Assembly (NCBI GenBank): GCA_002293065.1
Contig: DBCN01000140.1
Location: forward strand, 72,857 to 92,165
DNA: 19,309 nucleotides
Direction of reading: 5' to 3'
Source of the DNA: Opitutia bacterium UBA957
GTDB lineage: Bacteria; Verrucomicrobiota; Verrucomicrobiia; Opitutales; UBA953
Numbering within the stretch: the stretch's first letter is position 1; each line of letters opens with the position of its first letter. The translations under genes were made by a program, and so were the position numbers. Below, piece by piece: positions 8,198 to 16,789 of the stretch. The notes beneath the pieces were generated by a model. That model saw only the letters and a program-made list of their open reading frames with translations, was not told where the DNA came from and did not search any database.

Positions 8198-8226
8198 ATT
8201 TTAGCTGGGGTCTGGGCTTGTTTCAA
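8198..8226 (-). promoter_or_regulatory. sigma70-type promoter for the SNF2 gene
   Basis: On the minus strand, TTGAAA (plus positions 8221-8226) is followed after exactly 17 nt by TAAAAT (8198-8203). Each box matches five of six consensus positions (TTGACA and TATAAT). Initiation about 7 nt downstream, near 8191, would give a leader of about 22 nt to ATG 8168 or about 50 nt to ATG 8141. The leader contains AGGAC and GTCCT (8191-8195 and 8171-8175), which could form a small hairpin beside the ATG. This is by sequence pattern only. Confidence 0.6.
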
Positions 8227-8272
8227 TTTCCTCAAAGGCTTTACTGAAACCCTCTCTTTATCTGTAACTTAA

Positions 8273-11002
8273 ATGAAACATCTGAGTGTTGGATCACGCT
8301 GGAACGCCGATCTGGTCGCCGAGTACCACGAACGCTGGAAACAAGACCCGCAATCCGTCGAGGCGGATTGGCGCGCGTTCTTTGAAGGCTTCGAACTGGG
8401 TCTGTCGCTCCCGCCTAAGCCCGCCAAAGGCGCTGCCGCGGGCCCCGGCGCGGCCGTCGACGCGGCCGCCCAGGCCAAGGTTTTTGCCGCGATCCACGCT
8501 TACCGGACGCTGGCACATCTCCAGGCCAAGACGAATCCCTTGGCCGACCCGACTCCGTATTTCGAGCTGACGGACAAGGCTTTGGGCCTCGATACCCTCT
8601 CCGTGACCCAGCCCTATTACACCGGAGATTTCCTCGGTGGCCAGATGCTGCCGCTGTCGGAGATCCTCGCCAAGTTGAAGGCGACCTACTGCGGCCCGAT
8701 TGGCGTGGAATACACCCACATCCAGGATGGCGCCCGTCGCCGTTGGTTGCAGGAGCGCATCGAATCCTGCGGACTCCGTCCGGCCTATGACGCCGCCGCG
8801 CGCCGCAGCTTCCTCCGCACCATCGTCCAAGCCGAGCAGTTCGAACGCTTCCTGCACAAGACTTTCGTCGGCGCCAAACGCTTCTCCGTCGAAGGCGGCG
8901 AGACCTTGCTGGTCGCCTTGGAGCGCCTGATCAGCCGCTCCCCGGGCTTGGGCATCAGCGACATCGTCATCGGCATGGCTCACCGCGGCCGCCTGAACGT
9001 CCTCGTCAACACCTGCGGCAAGAAGGCCGAATACCTCTTCGAAGGTTTCTCAGAGAACCATATCCCCGACACCACGAACGGCGACGGCGACGTGAAATAT
9101 CACCTCGGTTACGAAGGCGAGCGCAGCGTCGACGGCCGGAAGGTCGCCATCACGTTGGCGTTCAACCCGAGCCACCTCGAAGCCGTCAATCCGGTCGTCC
9201 TCGGCCGCGCCCGCGCCCGCGTCGATCTCCAGAGCGACGGCAAGCGCTCGGCCGCCCTGCCGGTGCTCATCCACGGCGACTCGGCCTTCGCGGGCCAGGG
9301 CATCGTGATGGAGACCTTCAATCTCTCGAACGTCAAAGGTTACGCCGTCGGCGGCACGGTCCACATCGTCACCAACAACCAGGTGGGCTTCACCACCGGT
9401 CCCGAGGAAGCGCGCAGCGGTCGCCATTGCACGGAGATCGCCAAGTTCGTCGAAGCCCCGATTTTCCACGTCAACGGCGACGATCCGGACGCGGTCGTCC
9501 TCGCCACCGAAATCGCGCTCGAATACCGCCAGCAGTTTGCCGCGGACGCGGTCGTCGACATCGTCTGCTATCGCCGCTACGGCCACAACGAAACGGACGA
9601 GCCGGCCTTCACCCAGCCCGTGCTGTACCGCACCATCTCCAATCACCCGAGCGTCGCCGAACTCTACGCCTCGCGCCTGACGTCCTCGGGCTCGACCCCG
9701 GACGGTGAGCTCGCGGGCCTCCGCACCGAGTTCGAAGTCCTGCTCAACGCCGCCCAAGACCGCGCCAAGGCCGCCATCGCGGTGGAAGTCGCCGAACGCG
9801 AAAAGACGCCCGCCGCGGTCTGTCCGTTCCAGTCTCCTTACGACGCCAGCGTCGATACGACGGCCCCGGAAGCCTTGTTGCAGAAGGTGGCCCCGGCCCT
9901 TTGGACGATGCCGCCGGACTTCGCGCCGAACCCGAAGATCAAGCGCCTGCTGGATGCGAAGGCCGAGGCTTTCAAGTCGGGCGCGAACTTCGACTGGAGC
10001 TTGGGCGAAGGCTTGGCTTTCGCTTCCCTGCTTGCCGAGGGTTACCCGATCCGCATCTCGGGCCAGGATTGCGAACGTGGAACTTTCTCCCATCGCCATG
10101 CGGTCCTCCATGACCCGTCGAACGACGCGGAATACTGCCCGCTCAATGCCGTCAGCGGCGGTGAATCCATCGAACTCGTCAATTCGACCCTTTCGGAGTA
10201 TGCGGTCCTCGGTTTCGATTATGGCTATTCCCTGGAAGCGCCGGATTCGCTCGTGATTTGGGAAGCCCAGTTCGGCGACTTCGCCAACGGCGCGCAGATC
10301 ATGATCGACCAGTTCATCGCCTCGTCGGAATCGAAGTGGGGTCAGACGAGCGGTCTCGTCATGCTCCTCCCGCACGGCTTCGAAGGGCAAGGCCCGGAAC
10401 ACTCGTCGGCTCGCCTCGAACGCTTCCTCCAGCTCTGCGCCGAAAACAACCTGCAGGTCGTCCAGCCTTCGACGCCCGCCCAGCTCTTCCATGCCCTGCG
10501 CCGCCAGGTGAAGGCCGAGCACCGCAAGCCCCTCGTCGTCATGACGCCGAAGAGCCTGCTGCGCCACAAGGCTTGCGTCAGCACCCTGCACGACCTGACG
10601 AAGGGTGGTTTCGCGGCCGTCCTCGCGGATCCGACGCCGGCGGCGACGACCGAGCGCTTGGTGCTTTGCTCGGGCAAGATCTTCTACGAGCTCGATGCGG
10701 AACGCGCCGTCCGTAAGGACACCACCACTACGATTATCCGCATCGAGCAGTTCTACCCCTTCGACGCCGCGGCCTTGCGGAAACTGCATGCGCAGTACGG
10801 TTCCCCGCGGAAGATCGTCTGGGTCCAGGACGAGCCGCAGAACATGGCTGGTTGGTCCTTCATCGCCCCCTTGGTCGAGTCCACCCTCGGTCTCCGACCG
10901 GTCTATGCAGGTCGCGATAGCGCCGCTTCTCCCGCCGTCGGGGCGCTTTCGGTCCATAAGGTCGAGCAGACCGATGTGATCCGCCAGGCCTTTAACGCCT
11001 AA
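8273..11002 (+). CDS. sucA: 2-oxoglutarate dehydrogenase E1 component
   Basis: This 909-residue thiamin-diphosphate enzyme decarboxylates 2-oxoglutarate and passes the succinyl group to the lipoyl arm of E2. The N-terminal segment WKQDPQSVEADWRAFFEGF is the E1o-type tail that binds E2. MAHRGRLNVL (from Met235, with active-site His237), FNPSHLEAVNPVV, GDSAFAGQG, the ThDP/Mg2+ site GDDPDAV (402-408) and YRRYGHNETDEP follow in order. The C-terminal transketolase domain holds SGQDCERGTFSHRHAV (from Ser596) and LLPHGFEGQGPEHSSAR. The length is close to E. coli SucA (933). The start is ATG 8273 after an A/T-rich, SD-less leader. It is the first gene of sucA-sucB-lpd. The 104-nt gap to the divergent SNF2 gene must hold its promoter, but I see only weak matches there (TTGTTT at 8218-8223 with TTTACT at 8240-8245). 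Confidence 0.96.
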   Translation: MKHLSVGSRWNADLVAEYHERWKQDPQSVEADWRAFFEGFELGLSLPPKPAKGAAAGPGAAVDAAAQAKVFAAIHAYRTLAHLQAKTNPLADPTPYFELTDKALGLDTLSVTQPYYTGDFLGGQMLPLSEILAKLKATYCGPIGVEYTHIQDGARRRWLQERIESCGLRPAYDAAARRSFLRTIVQAEQFERFLHKTFVGAKRFSVEGGETLLVALERLISRSPGLGISDIVIGMAHRGRLNVLVNTCGKKAEYLFEGFSENHIPDTTNGDGDVKYHLGYEGERSVDGRKVAITLAFNPSHLEAVNPVVLGRARARVDLQSDGKRSAALPVLIHGDSAFAGQGIVMETFNLSNVKGYAVGGTVHIVTNNQVGFTTGPEEARSGRHCTEIAKFVEAPIFHVNGDDPDAVVLATEIALEYRQQFAADAVVDIVCYRRYGHNETDEPAFTQPVLYRTISNHPSVAELYASRLTSSGSTPDGELAGLRTEFEVLLNAAQDRAKAAIAVEVAEREKTPAAVCPFQSPYDASVDTTAPEALLQKVAPALWTMPPDFAPNPKIKRLLDAKAEAFKSGANFDWSLGEGLAFASLLAEGYPIRISGQDCERGTFSHRHAVLHDPSNDAEYCPLNAVSGGESIELVNSTLSEYAVLGFDYGYSLEAPDSLVIWEAQFGDFANGAQIMIDQFIASSESKWGQTSGLVMLLPHGFEGQGPEHSSARLERFLQLCAENNLQVVQPSTPAQLFHALRRQVKAEHRKPLVVMTPKSLLRHKACVSTLHDLTKGGFAAVLADPTPAATTERLVLCSGKIFYELDAERAVRKDTTTTIIRIEQFYPFDAAALRKLHAQYGSPRKIVWVQDEPQNMAGWSFIAPLVESTLGLRPVYAGRDSAASPAVGALSVHKVEQTDVIRQAFNA

Positions 11003-11014
11003 TTTCAGTCATTA

Positions 11015-11116
11015 GAAGCCCCCTAAGCCTTCTTTAACCCGCCTTCGGCCCCTCAATGGAGGGGTTGAAGGCGATTAAAGGCGTATTTCCCCGTTGAAAC
11101 ACCCACGGGGGGCTTC
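11015..11116 (+). repeat. nested and alternative inverted repeats in the sucA-sucB gap
   Basis: The gap between sucA and sucB (11003-11138) is rich in inverted repeats. The main hairpin pairs 11040-11054 with 11059-11073: 15 bp including two G-U pairs, with the 4-nt loop AATG. A second stem, CTTTAA 11032-11037 with TTAAAG 11075-11080, extends its base. A 9-bp repeat, GAAGCCCCC 11015-11023 with GGGGGCTTC 11108-11116, encloses it. CCCCGT 11089-11094 can pair with ACGGGG 11105-11110, which competes with the 9-bp stem because they share 11108-11110. No T-run follows the main hairpin, so it is not a classical intrinsic terminator. It could act as an attenuator, an mRNA-end stabiliser or a processing site. 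Confidence 0.75.
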
Positions 11117-11138
11117 CAAAGTCCACCACTCACTTTTC

Positions 11139-12422
11139 ATGGCTGTCGAAGTCAAAATCCCCCCCATGGGAGAATCCATTACCGGAGGTCTCCTTGCATC
11201 TTGGACCGTTAAGAGCGGCGACGCTGTCCGCAAAGGGCAGCCCCTCTTCTCTTACGAGACCGACAAGGTCACGTCCGAAGGTACCGCCGAGGTCGACGGC
11301 TGTATCACCATCGCCATCCCAGCCGGCACCGAAGTCTTGGTTGGGCAGGTAATTGCGACGATTGAAGCCGGCGCCGCGGGGGCTGCCCCTGCCCCGGCCG
11401 CCGCCCCGGCGAGTGCCGCCCCGAAAGCTGCGCCCGCTCAGGCCGAAGTGGCCACCGCCGCTGCGCCGAAGCCCGCGGCCGTGCTCGCGAAGTCCGGGGC
11501 CGCCGCGGAAATCTCCCCAGCCGTCCGCCGTATTTCGGCGGAGACCGGCCTGAATCCGGCGTCGATTCAAGGTACCGGCAAGGCCGGTCGCGTCACCAAG
11601 GGCGACATGCTCGCCGCGCTCGAGGGCAAGACCCCGATCATGGCGGTGGCTTCGGCGCCTGCTTCCGTTGCTTCCGCCCCCGCCGCCGCTCCGGCTGGAC
11701 CAGTCGCGATTCCTTCGCGCGAAGGCCGCACGACCCGCAAGCGGATGTCCCCGCTGCGTCGCAAGATCGCCGAGCGCCTCGTCCAGGCCAAGTCGGAGAC
11801 CGCGATGCTCACGACCTTCAACGAGGTCAACATGGCTCCGGTCATGGAACTGCGCAAACGCCATGGCGAGGAATTCCTCAAGAAATACGGCGTCAAATTG
11901 GGCTTCATGTCCTTCTTCGTGAAGGCCGCGGTCCAGGCCCTCAAGGACGTCCGCGCGGTCAACGCGCAGCTCGACGGCGAGGACATCGTCGAGAACAACT
12001 TCTACGACATCGGCGTGGCCGTCGGGACCGAAAAAGGCCTGATGGTTCCCGTCGTCCGCGATTGCGATGCACTCACCTTCGCCGGCATCGAGAAGGCCAT
12101 CACCGACTTCGGCAAGCGGGCCCGCGACGGCAAGATTCAGCTCCCCGAGCTCCAAGGCGGCGTCTTCACCATCTCCAACGGCGGCATCTATGGCTCGATG
12201 CTCTCCACGCCGATCCTCAATCACCCGCAGGCGGCCATCATGGGCCTCCACAACATCGTCGAGCGTCCCGTCGCCGAGAACGGCCAGGTCGTCATCCGTC
12301 CGATCATGTACCTCGCCCTGTCGTACGATCACCGCATCATCGACGGCAAGGAAGCCGTGACGTTCCTCGTCAAGGTGCGTCAGTACATCGAAGAACCGCA
12401 CACCCTGCTCTTCGGAGCCTAA
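11139..12422 (+). CDS. sucB: dihydrolipoyllysine succinyltransferase, E2 component of 2-oxoglutarate dehydrogenase
   Basis: The 427-residue E2 core protein transfers the succinyl group from lipoyl-lysine to CoA. The N-terminal lipoyl domain carries the lipoylation site ETDKVTSE with Lys43. An Ala/Pro-rich flexible linker spans about 78-120. The peripheral subunit-binding domain lies at about 125-161 (SPAVRRISAETGLNP). A second Ala/Pro linker precedes the catalytic domain, which starts near 197 and contains SYDHRIIDG with the catalytic His398 and Asp402. There is a single lipoyl domain, as in E. coli SucB. ATG 11139 (MAVEVKIPPMGES) is the obvious start. An upstream in-frame TTG at 11094 would add 15 unrelated residues from the hairpin region. 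It sits between sucA and lpd, which supports SucB over other acyltransferase E2s. Confidence 0.95.
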   Translation: MAVEVKIPPMGESITGGLLASWTVKSGDAVRKGQPLFSYETDKVTSEGTAEVDGCITIAIPAGTEVLVGQVIATIEAGAAGAAPAPAAAPASAAPKAAPAQAEVATAAAPKPAAVLAKSGAAAEISPAVRRISAETGLNPASIQGTGKAGRVTKGDMLAALEGKTPIMAVASAPASVASAPAAAPAGPVAIPSREGRTTRKRMSPLRRKIAERLVQAKSETAMLTTFNEVNMAPVMELRKRHGEEFLKKYGVKLGFMSFFVKAAVQALKDVRAVNAQLDGEDIVENNFYDIGVAVGTEKGLMVPVVRDCDALTFAGIEKAITDFGKRARDGKIQLPELQGGVFTISNGGIYGSMLSTPILNHPQAAIMGLHNIVERPVAENGQVVIRPIMYLALSYDHRIIDGKEAVTFLVKVRQYIEEPHTLLFGA

Positions 12423-12441
12423 TCCCTTTTCCTACACCTCA

Positions 12442-13845
12442 ATGTCTCAACTCGATCTCGTTGTCATCGGTTCCGGCCCCGGCGGTTATGTCGCCGCCAT
12501 CAAGGCCGCCCAACTCGGCCTCAAGGTGGCCCTCGTCGAAAAGGACCCCGTCCTCGGCGGTACCTGCCTGAACGTCGGTTGCATCCCCTCCAAGGCCCTC
12601 CTCCACTCGACCGAAGTCTTCCATCAGGTTTCCCACGGCAAGAAGCATGGGCTCGTCGGTGGCGAAAAGGTCACCTTCGACGTCGGCGCGATGATGACCA
12701 ACAAGGACAAGGTCGTCGCGCAGCTCAACCAAGGCGTTAAGTTCCTCGTCTCCAAGCGCGGCATCGAAATCGTGCAGGGTCTGGGCCGTCTCGACAAGCA
12801 GGCTGGCAAGGTGCTCGTCCGCAGCACCGCCGGTGAACGCACGCTCGAAACCAAGAACATCATCATCGCCACGGGCTCCTCGATCGTCGAGCTGCCGTTC
12901 ATGAAGTTCGACGGCGAAACCATCATCTCCTCCGACCACGGCATCGCCCTCAAGGGGGTTCCCGAAAAGATGGTCGTCGTCGGTTCCGGCGCCATCGGCT
13001 TGGAACTCGGCTCGGTCTGGGCGCGCCTCGGTTCGCAGGTCACGGTCGTCGAAATGCTCCCCTCGATCGGTGGTCCGGCTTACGACGCGGACGTCGCCAA
13101 GGTCGCCCAGCAGGCCTTCGAAAAGCAAGGCATCAAGTTCGAGCTCGGCGCGAAGGTCACCGGCGTCAAGAAGAGCGCCGGCGGCATGGCCCTCACGGCC
13201 GAGCGCGATGGCAAGCCTTTGGAATTCCCGGCGGACAAGATTCTCGTCGCCGTCGGCCGCAAGGCCAACACGCAAGGCCTCGGTGCCGCCGAAGCGGGCC
13301 TCAAGCTCGATGAGCGTGGCCGCGTCGTCATCGACGACCATTTCCGCACCAACCTCCCCGGCGTCTACGCCATCGGCGACGTGGTGGCTGGACCGATGCT
13401 CGCCCACAAGGCCGAGGAAGAAGGCGTCGCCGCGGCGGAAATCATCGCCGGCAAGGCTGGTCACGTGAATTACAACATCATCCCTGGCGTCATCTATACC
13501 GACCCCGAAATCGCCGGCGTCGGCATGCTGGAGTCGGAAGCCAAGGCCAAGAACATCGAGGTCAAGGTGGGCAAGTTCCAGCTCGCCGGCAACGGCCGCG
13601 CCATCGCGACCGATGCGACCACGGGGTTCGTCAAGGTCATCGCCGACGCCAAGACCGACAAGGTGCTCGGCGTGCAGATCGTTTCGCGCGGTGGTTCGGA
13701 GATGATCGCCGCCGCTTGCGCGCACATGGAATATGGCGCCAGCGCCGAAGACATCGCCCGCACCTGCTTCGCGCACCCGACCATCAGCGAATCTTTCAAG
13801 GAAGCCGCGATGGCCGTCTCGAAGTCGAGCATCCACTCGCTCTAA
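12442..13845 (+). CDS. lpd: dihydrolipoyl dehydrogenase, E3 component
   Basis: The 467-residue flavoprotein reoxidises dihydrolipoamide with NAD+. Seen: the FAD-binding GSGPGGYVAA (10-19), the redox-active disulfide in GGTCLNVGCIPSK (Cys42/Cys47), the NAD-binding GSGAIGLELG, the second FAD motif VYAIGDVV, and the C-terminal catalytic HPTISE with His445 and Glu450, contributed across the dimer interface. Length and motif order are normal. It starts 19 nt after sucB, behind a pyrimidine-rich leader, and is followed by a clear intrinsic terminator, so it closes the sucA-sucB-lpd operon. It may also serve other lipoyl complexes such as pyruvate dehydrogenase or glycine cleavage; nothing in the window decides this. 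Confidence 0.96.
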   Translation: MSQLDLVVIGSGPGGYVAAIKAAQLGLKVALVEKDPVLGGTCLNVGCIPSKALLHSTEVFHQVSHGKKHGLVGGEKVTFDVGAMMTNKDKVVAQLNQGVKFLVSKRGIEIVQGLGRLDKQAGKVLVRSTAGERTLETKNIIIATGSSIVELPFMKFDGETIISSDHGIALKGVPEKMVVVGSGAIGLELGSVWARLGSQVTVVEMLPSIGGPAYDADVAKVAQQAFEKQGIKFELGAKVTGVKKSAGGMALTAERDGKPLEFPADKILVAVGRKANTQGLGAAEAGLKLDERGRVVIDDHFRTNLPGVYAIGDVVAGPMLAHKAEEEGVAAAEIIAGKAGHVNYNIIPGVIYTDPEIAGVGMLESEAKAKNIEVKVGKFQLAGNGRAIATDATTGFVKVIADAKTDKVLGVQIVSRGGSEMIAAACAHMEYGASAEDIARTCFAHPTISESFKEAAMAVSKSSIHSL

Positions 13846-13869
13846 GCGCAGCCTCCAGTCTTAACGAAC

Positions 13870-13901
13870 GAAAGGGTGCAATTCGCACCCTTTCTTGTTT
13901 T
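13870..13901 (+). terminator. intrinsic terminator of the sucA-sucB-lpd operon
   Basis: A perfect 10-bp stem (13870-13879 with 13885-13894) closes a 5-nt loop and is followed directly by TTGTTTT (13895-13901). It lies 25 nt after the lpd stop on the same strand. This is a textbook rho-independent terminator for plus-strand transcription. On the minus strand the hairpin has no good T-run, so it probably does not serve ffs. Confidence 0.9.
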
Positions 13902-13970
13902 AGAAATTGTTTCCGTCATTAACCGAAACCAGCCCAACCCGGTGCCCTGATTAGGGGCATTAAAGTTAAA

Positions 13971-14069
13971 GGGGCTAGGCTGACCACGGCACACGGGGAA
14001 CCAGACTGCCGTTGCTTCCTTCCGGACCTGGCGGGGTTCGTCGGCACCCGTTGCATGGGGCCTAGCTTG
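13971..14069 (-). ncRNA. ffs: signal recognition particle RNA, small bacterial (4.5S-type)
   Basis: The minus strand carries the nearly invariant SRP RNA domain IV core CAGGTCCGGAAGGAAGC (within 14008-14032), which binds Ffh. The ends form the basal helix: GCTAGGC at 14060-14066 (minus strand) pairs with GCCTAGC at 13974-13980. CCGTGTGCCG towards the 3' side resembles the E. coli 4.5S RNA stem. The size of about 100 nt fits the short form without an Alu domain. Exact ends are estimated from the basal helix. With Ffh it targets nascent membrane and secreted proteins. It lies on the strand opposite both neighbours, so its promoter should lie in 14070-14137; TTGAAA at 14098-14103 is a possible -35, with no clear -10. 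Confidence 0.93.
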
Positions 14070-14137
14070 CATCTTTGATGGGCGACCAATCCGCTCTTTT
14101 CAACCCCCAAGTTCCACTCTAATCATCACCCTTCCCG

Positions 14138-16789
14138 ATGGCCGAAATTCCCAAGTCTTATGACCCCCAAGGGGTCGAACAACAATGGTACGACCGCTGG
14201 GTCGCCGCAGGCTGCTTTGCCGGCAAGGTCGATCCGACCCGCGAATCGTTCGCGGTCATGATCCCCCCGCCCAACGTGACCGGCGTGCTCCACATGGGGC
14301 ACCTGCTGAACAACACGCTGCAGGACATCATGGTGCGACGCGCCCGCCAGGAGGGTAAGTCCGCGCTGTGGCTCCCCGGCACCGACCACGCGGGGATCGC
14401 CACGCAATCGCGCGTCGAAAAAGACCTCCGCCAAAACCACGGCAAGACCCGGCACGATCTCGGCCGCGAGAAGTTCATCGAGGTCGCGTCCGAATGGCGC
14501 GACAAACACGGCGGCATCATCCTGAACCAGCTCCGCAAGCTCGGCGCTTCGTGCGACTGGGATCGGAAGGTCCATACGCTCGACGCCGGTTACTCGCAGG
14601 CGGTCCTCCAGGCTTTCGTCACGCTTTATGAGCGCGGCTACGTCTATCGCGGCAAGCGCATGGTGAATTGGTGTCCGGTTTCGCAGACCGGTTTGTCCGA
14701 CGAGGAAGTGATCATGAAGCCTTCCAAGGGCTCGCTGTTCAAGATGCGCTACGAAGTCGTGGAGCATCCCGGAACCTACCTCGAGATCTCGACCACCCGT
14801 CCCGAGACCATCCCGGGCGACTCCGGCGTGGCCGTCCATCCCGAAGATGAGCGCTACCAGCACCTCATCGGCAAGCACGTTTGGCGCCCCTTCCCGCGCG
14901 CCCAGATCCGCATCGTCGGCGATACCGCCGTCGAGCGCGAGTTCGGCACCGGCGTCCTCAAGGTGACCCCGGCCCATGACCGCACGGACTTCGACATCGG
15001 CAAGCGTCATGGCCTGCCCGTCCTCGACGTCATGAATCCGGATGGCACGATGAACGCCGACGCGGGGCCTTTGGCCGGGCTGGAGCGCTTCAAGGCGCGC
15101 GCCGCCGCCGCCAAGCTGCTCGAAGAGCTCGGCGCCCTCGTCAAGGTCGAGCCCTATGAGAACACCGTGGGCTTCTCGGAGCGCGCCGACGTGCCCATCG
15201 AGCCTCGCCTGAGCGAGCAGTGGTTCATCCATTACCCGAAGATCGAAGAAGCCAAGCGCGCGGTCACGGCAGGCATCATCAAGTTCCACCCGGAACGCTG
15301 GACCAAGACATACCTCCATTGGTTGGAGAACATCCAAGACTGGTGCGTCAGCCGTCAGCTCTGGTGGGGCCACCGCATCCCGGTCTGGTATCCAGCGGGC
15401 GAGAGCGATGCGAAAAGCGCAAAAAGCCAGATCGAGTCGCCCGGCGAAGGTTGGGTGCAGGACTCCGATGTGCTCGACACGTGGTTCTCATCATGGCTGT
15501 GGGCACACGAGACGATGGAACCCGCTGCATTGGCGAAATTTTTCCCAACCAGTGTGCTCGTCACTGGCCCGGACATCATTTTCTTCTGGGTCGCCCGCAT
15601 GATCATGGCGAGCCTCGAATACACGGGAGAGGTTCCTTTCAAGGATGTCTACTTCACGGGCATCATCCGCGACAAGCAGGGCCGCAAGATGTCGAAGTCC
15701 TTGGGCAACTCACCCGAGCCGCTCGACCTCATCGCCAAGTTCGGCGCCGATGGCCTCCGCTTCGGCTTGCTGACCATCGCTCCGAAGGGCCAGGACATCC
15801 TGTTCGACGAAGACCGCGTCTCCCAAGGCCGCAACTTCTGCAACAAGCTGTGGAATGCCTCCCGCTTCCGCCAGATGTCGGGCCCGATGTTCGACAACGG
15901 CAACCTCGCCGCCATCGCCTCGCGCCTCAAGCCATCGCAGCTCGACGACGACGATTTTGCCATCCTGCACGGTTTGGCCGAACTTACCGACGCCACCAGC
16001 CAGCGCCTCGACGAACACGAGTTCACCGCCTACTCACAAGGCTTGTACACGTTCTTCTGGGGCGACTTCTGTGACTGGTATGTCGAGGCTTCCAAGTCGC
16101 GTTTGGCCGATCCGGCCTTGCGAGACACCTGCTTGGCCGTCCAGGACCTCGTCCTGCGTCAGTTCCTGCTGATGCTGCACCCGATTGCCCCCTTCATCAC
16201 GGAAGAGCTCTGGCACCTCTTGGGCTACGGCGCCGAGAAGGATTTCATCCAGAACCATGGTACCGGTACCGGAGGCGACTTGTTGCGCGTCCTGCGCGAG
16301 CATGGGGTGAAAATGATGACCTCGAAGGTTGCCGACGTCGGCCTGCTTCGTGAGTTTGTCGCCGCTGTGCGTGCGATGAAGTCTCAAGCCAACCAAGCCA
16401 ATAAGCGCGACAGCCTGGTGACCGTCATCGCCAAGGATGTGACGGCCAAGGCCTTGCTGGAGCATAATCGCGATAAGGTCAGTCGCCTGGCCGGTCTGGC
16501 GGAATTGAACTTCGCCGCCGATGCCGGTGGTCGTCCGGGTACCGTGACTCCGGTGGGCGTCGTCCTGCTCGAGGTCGGCGATGCGATGGATGTCGGCGCC
16601 GAAAAGATCCGCCTCGGCAAGGAAATCGAGAAGATCGAGAAGGCCGTCGCCGCCGGCGAAGCCAAGCTCTCCAACGAAACGTTCGTCTCGAAGGCTCCTC
16701 CGCAAATCCTCGATGGCGCCCGCAAGCAACTCAACGAAGCCAAAGCCAAGCGCGATGAACTCGTGCGGATGCTCGCCTCCCTCGGCTAA
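14138..16789 (+). CDS. valS: valine--tRNA ligase
   Basis: This 883-residue class Ia aminoacyl-tRNA synthetase charges tRNA-Val. PPPNVTGVLHMGH contains the HIGH-type signature HMGH (52-55), and KMSKS is at 517-521. The CP1 editing domain, which removes misactivated threonine, is present (STTRPETIPGDSGVAVHPEDERY region, coded near 14790-14860). WFSSWLWAHETM and FFWVARMIM precede KMSKS as in ValRS. The last 65 or so residues form the charged coiled coil found at ValRS C-termini, absent from IleRS and LeuRS. The length is normal. ATG 14138 follows a pyrimidine-rich leader without SD. TCTAAT at 14118-14123 could be a -10 box, but no convincing -35 accompanies it. Its stop overlaps the nagB start by 1 nt (TAATG). 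Confidence 0.96.
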   Translation: MAEIPKSYDPQGVEQQWYDRWVAAGCFAGKVDPTRESFAVMIPPPNVTGVLHMGHLLNNTLQDIMVRRARQEGKSALWLPGTDHAGIATQSRVEKDLRQNHGKTRHDLGREKFIEVASEWRDKHGGIILNQLRKLGASCDWDRKVHTLDAGYSQAVLQAFVTLYERGYVYRGKRMVNWCPVSQTGLSDEEVIMKPSKGSLFKMRYEVVEHPGTYLEISTTRPETIPGDSGVAVHPEDERYQHLIGKHVWRPFPRAQIRIVGDTAVEREFGTGVLKVTPAHDRTDFDIGKRHGLPVLDVMNPDGTMNADAGPLAGLERFKARAAAAKLLEELGALVKVEPYENTVGFSERADVPIEPRLSEQWFIHYPKIEEAKRAVTAGIIKFHPERWTKTYLHWLENIQDWCVSRQLWWGHRIPVWYPAGESDAKSAKSQIESPGEGWVQDSDVLDTWFSSWLWAHETMEPAALAKFFPTSVLVTGPDIIFFWVARMIMASLEYTGEVPFKDVYFTGIIRDKQGRKMSKSLGNSPEPLDLIAKFGADGLRFGLLTIAPKGQDILFDEDRVSQGRNFCNKLWNASRFRQMSGPMFDNGNLAAIASRLKPSQLDDDDFAILHGLAELTDATSQRLDEHEFTAYSQGLYTFFWGDFCDWYVEASKSRLADPALRDTCLAVQDLVLRQFLLMLHPIAPFITEELWHLLGYGAEKDFIQNHGTGTGGDLLRVLREHGVKMMTSKVADVGLLREFVAAVRAMKSQANQANKRDSLVTVIAKDVTAKALLEHNRDKVSRLAGLAELNFAADAGGRPGTVTPVGVVLLEVGDAMDVGAEKIRLGKEIEKIEKAVAAGEAKLSNETFVSKAPPQILDGARKQLNEAKAKRDELVRMLASLG

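Noticed and set aside
9050..10957. A 635-codon open frame on the minus strand opposite sucA, and similar long frames opposite sucB (11130-12401), lpd (12439-13836), rimO and valS.
   Set aside because: High G/C at third positions removes stops from the opposite strand. The translations are low-complexity, show no family motif, and lie fully inside genes with clear conserved products.
14095..14123. Possible valS promoter with -10 TCTAAT at 14118-14123.
   Set aside because: The -10 matches well, but no -35 with proper spacing is present (TTTTCA gives only 15 nt). Kept only as a remark in the valS entry.
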